From positions 1 to 46,706 of the forward strand of contig NZ_LZLJ01000007.1 in assembly GCF_001668625.1 (NCBI RefSeq): 46,706 bases of DNA, given 5' to 3'. Under the pieces are notes generated by a model. The model did not search any database and had not been told where the DNA came from. It was given only the letters and a program-made list of their open reading frames with translations. Shown one piece after another: positions 10,009 to 22,615 of this stretch. The DNA is from Mycobacterium sp. 1274756.6. Its GTDB lineage: Bacteria > Actinomycetota > Actinomycetes > Mycobacteriales > Mycobacteriaceae. The position numbers and the translations under genes are program-made. Position 1 is the first letter of the stretch, and the number at the start of each line of letters is the position of its first letter.

Positions 10009-10057
10009 CTATTCCAGGCCGGTCCGGATCCGTCGACGCGCGGGGGCGGGCACCGCC

Positions 10058-10789
10058 TCAGTACTCGATGATGCGGGCCAGGTACTCGGTCATCCCGGCG
10101 GTGCGCACCGGGCTGACCGTCACCTTGCCCGCGCTGCCGGAGGCCTCCAGCATCTGCCCCTGCCCCAGGTAGATCGCCACGTGCTGGCTGCCGCCGGGCC
10201 CGTAGAAGATCAGGTCGCCGCGCTTGGCCTGCGAGCGCGGTACCTGCCGGCCCGTCTTGTACTGGTCGCCGGAGTACTTCGGGATCAGCACCCCCACCCC
10301 GGCGAAGGCGAACCGGGTGAACCCGGAGCAGTCGTAGCCGATCTTGCCGGCGTCGTAGTCCACCCCGGCGCTGGGGCCGTTGGGTTTGCCCCCGCCCCAG
10401 GAGTAGGGCACCCCGAGCTGGGACATGCCGCGCCGGATCACGTACTCCACGGCCTGCCTGCCGTAGACCCGCGGCACCGCGCTCGGGGAGGTGTTGACCG
10501 CGGCCGGGTTCTCCCCGCCGACGTTGAAGCCGAGCCCGCCGAGGAACTTGCGGCCCAGATCCATCGTGGTCTGGGTGGCCTGGGCGGTGGCCTGCAGGGA
10601 GGCGTTGGCGATGGCGACCGGGTCGCCGGGGGCGCCGGCGCTGACGACCGCGGGCAGGGTGGGGTCCCAGGCGCCGTCGGGGGCGGCCGAGGCCGGCGCG
10701 GCCAGCCCGAGCAGCAGCGCGGTGGCCACCCCGGCGGTGATCAGCAGCGCCCGGACCCGGCCCGGCAGCGGGAAAACGCGTCGTGCCAT
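10058..10789 (-). CDS. ripB: NlpC/P60 peptidoglycan endopeptidase RipB
   Basis: This 243-residue secreted protein has a signal peptide (about 1-36, ending in APASAAP), a linker carrying WDPTLPAV...LGRKFLGGLG (about 41-90), and an NlpC/P60 domain. The catalytic residues visible are Cys154 (YDCSGF), His203 (GSQHVAIYLG) and Glu215 (QMLEA). It should cut the D-Glu to meso-DAP bond in peptidoglycan stem peptides. It lacks the coiled-coil N-terminus of RipA. The ATG shares one base with the ripA stop (TGATG at 10787-10791), so translation is coupled. Confidence 0.96.
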   Translation of the reverse strand: MARRVFPLPGRVRALLITAGVATALLLGLAAPASAAPDGAWDPTLPAVVSAGAPGDPVAIANASLQATAQATQTTMDLGRKFLGGLGFNVGGENPAAVNTSPSAVPRVYGRQAVEYVIRRGMSQLGVPYSWGGGKPNGPSAGVDYDAGKIGYDCSGFTRFAFAGVGVLIPKYSGDQYKTGRQVPRSQAKRGDLIFYGPGGSQHVAIYLGQGQMLEASGSAGKVTVSPVRTAGMTEYLARIIEY

Positions 10790-12189
10790 CAGTACTCGAT
10801 GTAGCGCACCACGTAGGGCGTCATCCCGCTGGTGCGCACCGGCGAGATCTTCACGTGGGATCCGGTGTAGGGGGCCTCGAGCATCTGCCCGTTGCCCAGG
10901 TAGATGGTGACGTGCTGGCTGCCGCCGGGCCCGTAGAAGATGACGTCGCCGCGGCGCATCTGCGACGAGGGGATCTTGCGGCCCATCTCGTACTGCGAGC
11001 CGGAGTAGTGCGGCAGTTTGATGCCGACCCCGGCGAAGGCGTAGAGCACCAGCCCGGAGCAGTCGAAGCCGACGGTGTTGGCGCCGGAGTCGATGCCGCG
11101 GCTGGGGCCGGCCGCGTTGCCGCCGCCCCAGGAGTAGGGCACCCCCATCTGGGACATGCCGCGCCGGATCACATACTCCGAGGCCTGCCTGCCGTAGACG
11201 ACCGGGATGGCGCCGTTGTTGGTGTAGCCGGTCGGGGTGGGGGCCAGACCCAGCTTCTGCAGGAACTTGCGGCCCATGTCCTGGGTGACCTGCGCGGAGG
11301 TCTGCGAGATCCCCAGCACCGTGTTGATGATCGCGATCGGGTCGCCGCTGACGAACGCGCTGGGCACCGCGGGCAGGGTGGGGTCCCACGGACCGTCCCA
11401 CTTCGCCGGGGCCTGGGCGGGCGGCGGGCCGGCCCGGTCCCAGTCGTCGTTGCTGACCGCGACGGTGGCCGGCGGGCGCGCGGCATCCAGCCGGGCCTGG
11501 GCGGCGGCGCGCTCGGCGACCAACCGGTCGATCTGCTTCTGCTGCTCGCCGAAGGTCTGCTGGGCGCCGGTCAGCGCGGCCACCGCGGCGTCCTGGCTGG
11601 CCTGGGCGTCGGCGACGGCCCGGTCGGCGTCCGCCTTGGCCTGGCGGGCGGCGGACTCCTTGTTGACCTGTTCGGTGCGGGCGGTCACCAGCCGGTTCAT
11701 CACCTTCTCCGAGGCGGAGTGCACCATGTCGTCGGTGCCCGCGGCGGCGACCATCTCATCGGGGTTGGCGGCGGTCAGATACCCGCCGCTGGGCCCGCCC
11801 ATGTAGGAGGCGGCCGCGAAGGTGTCGATGTTCCGCTGTGCCTCGGCGATGGCCGCGTCGGCGCCGGCGACCGCCGCCCGGCTGGTCTCGACGTCCCGCT
11901 GGGCGGCCTCGGCGGCGTCGCGGGCCTCCTGCACCTCGACGATCGCCTTGTTGACGCTTTCCTGTTCGGTCTGGATCTGGGCGCCCAGGTCCTGCAGCCG
12001 CTGGTTGGCCTTGGCGACGTCGGCGATGAGCCCGGCCACGTTGTCCGGTGCGGGCGGCGGGTCGGCCTGCGCCAGCCCGGGGGTGGCCAGCAGCAGGGTC
12101 GCGGCCAGCGCGACCGGGGCCGCGGACCGGGCGAGGGTGGCCAGCCTGCCGGCGGCCGGACGGATCGAGCCGTGGCGAGGGCGTCTCAT
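10789..12189 (-). CDS. ripA: NlpC/P60 peptidoglycan endopeptidase RipA (Rpf-interacting)
   Basis: The protein has 466 residues: a signal peptide ending near AQA (about residue 40), a long Ala/Gln-rich coiled coil (about 45-240) that in RipA blocks the active site before processing, a linker with WDPTLPAV...MGRKFLQKLG, and an NlpC/P60 domain. The catalytic set is Cys377, His426 and Glu438. RipA cleaves peptidoglycan at the division septum and works with Rpf resuscitation factors. An AGGAG ribosome site precedes the ATG. The 212-bp upstream region holds a putative response-regulator site and a leader hairpin with a T tract (see separate entries). Confidence 0.97.
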   Translation of the reverse strand: MRRPRHGSIRPAAGRLATLARSAAPVALAATLLLATPGLAQADPPPAPDNVAGLIADVAKANQRLQDLGAQIQTEQESVNKAIVEVQEARDAAEAAQRDVETSRAAVAGADAAIAEAQRNIDTFAAASYMGGPSGGYLTAANPDEMVAAAGTDDMVHSASEKVMNRLVTARTEQVNKESAARQAKADADRAVADAQASQDAAVAALTGAQQTFGEQQKQIDRLVAERAAAQARLDAARPPATVAVSNDDWDRAGPPPAQAPAKWDGPWDPTLPAVPSAFVSGDPIAIINTVLGISQTSAQVTQDMGRKFLQKLGLAPTPTGYTNNGAIPVVYGRQASEYVIRRGMSQMGVPYSWGGGNAAGPSRGIDSGANTVGFDCSGLVLYAFAGVGIKLPHYSGSQYEMGRKIPSSQMRRGDVIFYGPGGSQHVTIYLGNGQMLEAPYTGSHVKISPVRTSGMTPYVVRYIEY

Positions 12190-12248
12190 GCGACTTGGTA
12201 CTCCTATGGCTCAGCACGAACGGATGGCGCCGACGCCCCAGCAGCCGC

Positions 12249-12281
12249 AAAAAAACAACTGCAACGCAGGCACCAATTGCA
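12249..12281 (-). promoter_or_regulatory. Leader hairpin plus T tract upstream of ripA (possible attenuator)
   Basis: On the minus strand a short inverted repeat (TGCAA, 12-base loop, TTGCA; 12260-12281) is followed, after GTTG, by seven T residues (12249-12255). The tract ends 60 bp before the ripA ATG. A run of seven T is striking in this GC-rich DNA. The stem is only 5 bp, so termination would be weak without a longer alternative fold. No known riboswitch consensus, including ydaO/c-di-AMP, was recognised. Confidence 0.3.
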
Positions 12282-12346
12282 CCGTACGTCACATTTGCCA
12301 CGGAAAACCCGTAGGTCACAGACTACATGTGTGTAATTGAAATGAT

Positions 12347-12363
12347 TGTGACCGAACGGTGAC
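12347..12363 (-). promoter_or_regulatory. Direct repeat GTCACC-N5-GTCACA upstream of ripA (MtrA-like site)
   Basis: On the minus strand GTCACC and GTCACA are spaced 11 bp centre to centre, the geometry bound by OmpR-family response regulators and close to the GTCACA-type repeats described for MtrA, a known regulator of cell-wall and division genes including ripA. A TANNNT hexamer (TAGTCT, 12320-12325) follows about 20 bp downstream, so the repeat would sit near -35. Single GTCACA words also occur at 12288 and 12315 on the plus strand. Confidence 0.45.
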
Positions 12364-12401
12364 CCGGCGAATTTGCCGGCACCGCCGTCGACAATTCCGG
12401 C

Positions 12402-12986
12402 TCAGCTATTGGCGGCCGTCGCCGCGTCGGGCTCGCCGGGATCGGCCGCCGGCCCGGCGCGGCGGGCCCGGAGCTGCAGCAACCGGGTGCCGACCGCCGC
12501 CGCCAGCACCCCCGCCAGCAGCACCACGGTGAACGCGGTCCACGGAAACGCCGGCTTATTCAACTCGTCGAGGAAATTCTGCGCCGAGACCACCGGGTTA
12601 CCGGTCTTGGCCACGTCCTCCCCCGCCTCGAGCACCACCCGGTCGAAGTGCGGGCTGTAGGTGCCGGCATAGGACGGGCTGATCGCCAGCACGGTGGCGT
12701 CGGAGTAGTCCTTGCCGACCAGGGTGGCGATGTCGCGCAGCGGGGTGTCGATCGGCGGGTTGGTCTCGATGACGACGATCTTCAACTCGATGCCGTCGTC
12801 GCGGGCCTCCTGCACCACCTCGCGCAGCTCGGGCAGCACCGGGGCGGGTGCGCTGACCCCGTAGGCGGCGACCGACTCGCGGACCGCGTCGATGTCGACG
12901 TCGACCGGGATGTAGGCGGGCAGCACCGGGTGCAGCGCCACCGCGGTGTGCGGCGGCGCCGGGACGATCACGACTGGTCCGCTCAT
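12402..12986 (-). CDS. Small membrane protein with C-terminal anchor (Rv1476-type)
   Basis: The protein has 194 residues from the start at 12986 (MSGPVVIV). This start is preferred because AGGAAGG lies 6 bases upstream; an in-frame ATG 30 bases earlier lacks a ribosome site. A soluble domain comes first. One transmembrane helix near residues 148-167 (WTAFTVVLLAGVLAAAVG) is followed by a short, Arg-rich cytoplasmic tail. Part of the soluble region resembles TPM-type domains only loosely, so I assign no function. It lies upstream of ripA in the same direction, as Rv1476 does in M. tuberculosis. Confidence 0.87.
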   Translation of the reverse strand: MSGPVVIVPAPPHTAVALHPVLPAYIPVDVDIDAVRESVAAYGVSAPAPVLPELREVVQEARDDGIELKIVVIETNPPIDTPLRDIATLVGKDYSDATVLAISPSYAGTYSPHFDRVVLEAGEDVAKTGNPVVSAQNFLDELNKPAFPWTAFTVVLLAGVLAAAVGTRLLQLRARRAGPAADPGEPDAATAANS

Positions 12987-13079
12987 CGGCGCCCTTCCTA
13001 ATCCGAAAATCTGCAAGCACCGTACGCGACGCCGGGTCGATCGGCACCGACCCGCGCCGGTCGACCCAACCGCCGGTAG

Positions 13080-13095
13080 CAGTACGTCCGTACTG
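13080..13095 (+). promoter_or_regulatory. AcnR-type operator upstream of acn
   Basis: A perfect palindrome apart from its two centre bases: CAGTAC-GTCC-GTACTG. It matches the CAGNACnnncGTACTG motif reported for the aconitase repressor AcnR in corynebacteria and conserved before mycobacterial acn genes (consensus recalled, not searched). It lies 65 bp before the acn ATG and overlaps the likely promoter: TACTGT at 13091 and TAGGGT at 13097-13102 are -10 candidates. The likely binding protein is the TetR regulator encoded just after acn. Confidence 0.75.
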
Positions 13096-13159
13096 TTAGG
13101 GTTGGGGCGGAACCGCCGGCACAGCCCGCCCGCGGTGGAAACCCGATCCGGGAGTAGAT

Positions 13160-15982
<2,823 letters not shown>

Positions 15983-15993
15983 GCGGCGCGGCG

Positions 15994-16557
15994 GTGCCCA
16001 GGCTCAGCCCGGCCGAGCTCGCCGCGCGTCGTCGACGCATCCTCGACGGCGCGCGGCGCTGCTTCGCCGAGTACGGCTACGAGGGCGCCACGGTGCGCCG
16101 CCTGGAGCAGGCCATCGGGATGTCGCGCGGCGCGATCTTCCACCACTTCCGCGACAAGGACACCCTGTTCTTCGAACTGGCCCGCGAGGACGCCGAGCGG
16201 ATGGCCGAGACCGCGGCGCGGGAGGGGCTGATCCAGGTGATGCGCAACCTGCTGGCCGACCCGGACGAGTTCGACTGGCTGTCCACCCGGCTGGAGATCG
16301 CCCGCAAGCTGCGCAACGACCCGGAGTTCCACCGCGGCTGGGCGGAGCGCTGCGCCGAACTCGACGCGGCCACCACCGAGCGGCTGCGCCGCCAGAAGCA
16401 GGCCGGGCGGGTGCGCGACGACGTGCCCAGCGCGGTGCTGCACTGCTATCTGGACCTGGTGCTCGACGGGCTGGTGGCCCGGGTGTCCTCCGGGGAGGAC
16501 CCGGCGCGGCTAGCCGCGGTGCTCGACCTGGTCGAGGATTCGGTGCGCACCCACTGA
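15994..16557 (+). CDS. acnR: TetR-family regulator, AcnR-type repressor of acn
   Basis: The protein has 187 residues with a GTG start 11 bp after acn. An N-terminal TetR helix-turn-helix is clear (about 12-58: ILDGARRCFAEYGYEGATV, then GMSRGAIFHHFRDKDTLF). The C-terminal ligand domain is less conserved. In corynebacteria and mycobacteria the TetR gene directly downstream of acn encodes AcnR, which represses acn by binding the palindrome found here at 13080-13095. The operator and position support that assignment, which remains inferred. It ends convergently with the ABC-F gene. Confidence 0.9.
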   Translation: MPRLSPAELAARRRRILDGARRCFAEYGYEGATVRRLEQAIGMSRGAIFHHFRDKDTLFFELAREDAERMAETAAREGLIQVMRNLLADPDEFDWLSTRLEIARKLRNDPEFHRGWAERCAELDAATTERLRRQKQAGRVRDDVPSAVLHCYLDLVLDGLVARVSSGEDPARLAAVLDLVEDSVRTH

Positions 16558-16567
16558 CCGTCGCGGG

Positions 16568-16571
<4 letters not shown>
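16554..16571. terminator. Short hairpin spanning both convergent stop codons (acnR / ABC-F)
   Basis: CTGACC-GTCGCG-GGTCAG forms a 6-bp perfect stem with a 6-base loop. It contains the TGA of acnR (16555-16557) and the complement of the ABC-F stop (16568-16570). No T tract follows on either side. It could be a weak bidirectional terminator or a chance palindrome. Confidence 0.3.
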
Positions 16572-18199
<1,628 letters not shown>

Positions 18200-18227
18200 G
18201 CGTATAGCTCCTGCCTGCCGCGTGGGG

Positions 18228-19052
18228 CTACTTGTCGTCGGTGAAATGCGGGGTGCGCCGCTCGGCGCGGGCGGCGACGGCTTCTTCGAAGTTGTGGGTG
18301 AGCAGCCGCACGTAGAGCTGCCCGAGGCCCTCGGCCTGCATGTGCCCTTCCAGGCTAGCGGCGTCCAGCCCGCTCCACAGGGTGCGCTTGGTCAGCTCCA
18401 CCCCGGGCCGGGAGAAGCCGGCGATGCGCTCGGCCAGCGCATAGCAGCTGTCCAGCAGTTCCGCGTCGGGCACCCGCCGGGACACCAGCCCGATCCGGTC
18501 GGCCTCCTCGGCGGGCACGTCGCGGCCGGTGAGCATCAGCTCGAAGGCGCGGGAGGTGCCGACCGCGCGCGGCAGCAGGTAGCTCAGGCCCAGTTCGCTG
18601 GCCGTGAGCCCGTTGTTGATGCCGGCGGCGCGGAAGTAGGCGCTTTCGGCGGCTACCCGGATGTCGCAGGCCAGCGCCAGGCACAGCCCGCCGCCGATGG
18701 CGGCGCCGTTGACCGCGGCGATCACCGGCTGGTGCAGCCGGCGCAGCGCCAGGATCACCTCGTCGAGCACCTCCATCGAGCGCAGCGCGTAGCTGGGCCG
18801 GGTCAGCCCGGCCACGTGCGGGACGCTGCCCGCCGACTTGTGGTCGGCGCCCGAGGAGAAGCCCCGGCCCGCGCCGGTGAGCACCACCGCCCGCACCGCG
18901 TTGTCGTGGTGGACCTCGGCGAGCACCTCGCGCAGCGGGACCATGACGTCGAAGGCCATCGAGTTCATCCGCTCGGGGCGGTTGAGGGTGATCAGCGCGA
19001 CGTCGGGGCGCGGGTGTTCGAGCAGGACCAGGGCGGAGTTCACGGTCTGCAC
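18228..19052 (-). CDS. echA12: Crotonase-fold protein annotated as enoyl-CoA hydratase (EchA12-type)
   Basis: The protein has 274 residues with a GTG start. The crotonase fold is clear: oxyanion-hole segments GFSSGADHK (about 64-72) and NGAAIGGGLCLALACD (about 115-130). However, the two catalytic glutamates of true enoyl-CoA hydratases (in GGGCE and PE) are not at the matching places: the first position is Cys, and the second region reads AGINNGLTASELG. The acidic residue in SELG falls where dienoyl-CoA isomerases carry an Asp. The reaction is therefore uncertain; hydratase should be treated as a family label. Gene order matches Rv1472. Confidence 0.9.
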   Translation of the reverse strand: MQTVNSALVLLEHPRPDVALITLNRPERMNSMAFDVMVPLREVLAEVHHDNAVRAVVLTGAGRGFSSGADHKSAGSVPHVAGLTRPSYALRSMEVLDEVILALRRLHQPVIAAVNGAAIGGGLCLALACDIRVAAESAYFRAAGINNGLTASELGLSYLLPRAVGTSRAFELMLTGRDVPAEEADRIGLVSRRVPDAELLDSCYALAERIAGFSRPGVELTKRTLWSGLDAASLEGHMQAEGLGQLYVRLLTHNFEEAVAARAERRTPHFTDDK

Positions 19053-19095
19053 GCTATCGCGCTCAGGCCGCGTCCCCGGGGGCTGGGGCGGGCGC

Positions 19096-19461
19096 TCAGC
19101 CCTGGTCGGTGTTCCGCTGCTCGGCCAGCGCCGCCTCCACGTCGAGGTCCTTGAGCTGCTGCACCAGGTCCTCCAGCGCGGGCGGCGGCAGCGCGCCGGG
19201 CTGGTTGAACACCAGCGTGCCCTTCTTGAACGCCATCAGGGTCGGGATCGAGCGGATGTTGGCCGCGGCGGCCAGCTGCTGCTCGGCCTCGGTGTCGACC
19301 TTGGCGTGCACGATGTCGGGGTGTTTCTCCGCCGACGCGGTGAAGGTGGGCGCGAAGGCGCGGCACGGGCCGCACCAGGACGCCCAGAAGTCGACCAGGA
19401 CCATGTCGTTGTCCTTGACGAGGTTGTCGAATTCGGCGGCGGTGATGTCTTGGGTAGCCAT
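19096..19461 (-). CDS. trxA: Thioredoxin
   Basis: The protein has 121 residues. The active site WCGPC is intact (Cys30 and Cys33) and preceded by DFWAS; the cis-Pro segment is IRSIPTLMAF. It is a cytoplasmic disulfide reductase expected to be recycled by thioredoxin reductase, not encoded here. A C-terminal extension of about 20 residues beyond the fold is hydrophilic. It corresponds in position to the Rv1471 thioredoxin, which in M. tuberculosis follows ctpD; no ctpD is found here. It is divergent from the tiny Cys/His protein gene at 19566. Confidence 0.95.
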   Translation of the reverse strand: MATQDITAAEFDNLVKDNDMVLVDFWASWCGPCRAFAPTFTASAEKHPDIVHAKVDTEAEQQLAAAANIRSIPTLMAFKKGTLVFNQPGALPPPALEDLVQQLKDLDVEAALAEQRNTDQG

Positions 19462-19522
19462 GCCCCGCCCAACGCGTGGGCTGCGGGTGATGTTCCCGGC
19501 CCGGCGGCCGGCCCCGCCGTTT

Positions 19523-19538
19523 ATACCCCCGGGCGTAT
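19523..19538 (+). promoter_or_regulatory. CsoR/CstR-like palindrome before the small Cys/His protein
   Basis: ATACCCCCGGGCGTAT is a near-perfect palindrome (14 of 16 positions symmetric). It matches at 15 of 16 positions the ATACCCCYRGGGGTAT form typical of CsoR/CstR/RcnR-family operators (consensus recalled). It sits 27 bp before the ATG at 19566, within the divergent region shared with the thioredoxin gene. CsoR-family repressors sense Cu(I), other metals or reactive sulfur; the regulator itself is not in the window. Confidence 0.55.
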
Positions 19539-19565
19539 GATTCGGCGGGACGGAAGGAGACGGTC

Positions 19566-19739
19566 ATGTGCCAGCCAGTGCGCTGCCGGCAGTGCGGGAA
19601 GACCACCTGGGCCGGGTGCGGCCGCCACATCGAGGCGGTGCGGGCCACCGTGCCCGCCGACCAGTGGTGCGGCGGGCACCAGCGGACGCGGCCGGAACCG
19701 CTGTTCGCGCGGCTGCGCCGCCGGCTGCGGGGTCGCTAG
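19566..19739 (+). CDS. Small Cys/His-rich protein (57 residues), probable zinc-ribbon-like
   Basis: An AAGGAGA ribosome site lies 5 bases before the ATG. The product has five Cys and two conserved-looking His in paired spacing: Cys7-x2-Cys10, Cys18-x2-His21 and Cys35-x2-His38, with the core CGKTTWAGCGRH. Such spacing suggests a metal-binding knuckle or a thiol-reactive protein. The C-terminus is Arg-rich. Similar short proteins with a CGKxTWxGCGxH core occur in actinobacteria as conserved hypotheticals (recalled). Its stop overlaps the sufT stop convergently. The CsoR/CstR-like site upstream suggests induction by metal or sulfur stress. Function unknown. Confidence 0.85.
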   Translation: MCQPVRCRQCGKTTWAGCGRHIEAVRATVPADQWCGGHQRTRPEPLFARLRRRLRGR

Positions 19740-20083
19740 ACGGTGAAGCCGAGCGCGCGCAGCTGCTCGCGACCGTCGTCGGTGATCTTGTCCGGGCCCC
19801 AGGCCGGGATCCACACCCAGTTCAGCTTGAGGTCGTTGACCAGGCCGCTGCCGATCAGCGCGGTGTGGATCTGATCGGAGATCATGTCCTGCAGCGGGCA
19901 CTCCGCCGAGGTCAGCGTCATGTCGATGAGCACGGTGGTCTGGTCGCCCTCGCGCTGCAGCTTCATGTCGTAGACCAGCCCGAGGTCGACCACGTTGATG
20001 CCGATCTCGGGGTCGATGACATCGTGCATCGCCTCGTCGACCTCGGCGAACAGTTCGTCGTCGGTGGTGATGGTGTCGGTCAT
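19736..20083 (-). CDS. sufT: SufT-type DUF59/MIP18 Fe-S assembly factor
   Basis: The protein has 115 residues. The DUF59 core motif DPEIGINVVDLGLVYD (about 25-40) and the conserved Cys in TSAECPLQ are present. SufT proteins assist Fe-S cluster maturation or delivery. This is the last gene of the suf operon, and its ATG overlaps the sufU stop by 4 bases. GGAGGGAGAG precedes the start. It corresponds to Rv1466. Confidence 0.93.
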   Translation of the reverse strand: MTDTITTDDELFAEVDEAMHDVIDPEIGINVVDLGLVYDMKLQREGDQTTVLIDMTLTSAECPLQDMISDQIHTALIGSGLVNDLKLNWVWIPAWGPDKITDDGREQLRALGFTV

Positions 20084-20574
20084 TGCTCTCCCTCCACTGA
20101 GTGGGCGGCGGCGGCTCGCGCCCCCGCCGAGTCTGTCGTGCCCGCCTCCGCGAGCGCCGCGATGAACGCCGTCCAGGCCAGCAGTGCGCATTTGACCCGT
20201 GCCGGATATTTTGCCACTCCGGCGAAGGCGATGCCGTCGCCGATGACGTCCTCGTCGCCCTCGACGGTGCCGCGCGAGGACACCATCTCGGTGAACGCGG
20301 ACACGATCGTCATCGCCTCGGCCACGCTGCGCCCGATCAGCTGCTCGGCGAGCACCGAGGTGGCGGCCTGGCTGATCGAGCAGCCCTGCCCGTCGTAGGA
20401 GATGTCGGCGACGGTCTCCCCGCCGTCGGACAGCGCCACCCGCAGGGTCAGCTCGTCCCCGCAGACCGGGTTGACGTGGTGCACCTCGGCGTCGTAGGGC
20501 TCCCGCAGCCCGCGGTGGTGCGGGTGCTTGTAGTGGTCCAGGATCACTTCCTGGTAGATCTGCTGCAGCCGCAC
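20080..20574 (-). CDS. sufU: Fe-S assembly sulfur-transfer protein SufU
   Basis: The protein has 164 residues, beginning MRLQQIYQEVILDHYKHP as in SufU/IscU-like proteins. The three zinc-binding cysteines are Cys38 (NPVCGDE), Cys65 (GQGCSIS) and Cys129 (VKCALLAW), with Asp40 nearby. SufU is the zinc-dependent sulfurtransferase that accepts persulfide sulfur from SufS. It begins 3 bp after the sufS stop and overlaps sufT, consistent with tight coupling. Confidence 0.96.
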   Translation of the reverse strand: MRLQQIYQEVILDHYKHPHHRGLREPYDAEVHHVNPVCGDELTLRVALSDGGETVADISYDGQGCSISQAATSVLAEQLIGRSVAEAMTIVSAFTEMVSSRGTVEGDEDVIGDGIAFAGVAKYPARVKCALLAWTAFIAALAEAGTTDSAGARAAAAHSVEGEQ

Positions 20575-20577
20575 CGG

Positions 20578-22611
<2,034 letters not shown>

Positions 22612-22615
<4 letters not shown>

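Noticed and set aside
12190..12401. A ydaO (c-di-AMP) riboswitch upstream of ripA
   Set aside because: Such elements precede some actinobacterial cell-wall hydrolase genes, but the conserved GGGGA/CCGAAT-like blocks were not found and the leader is short.
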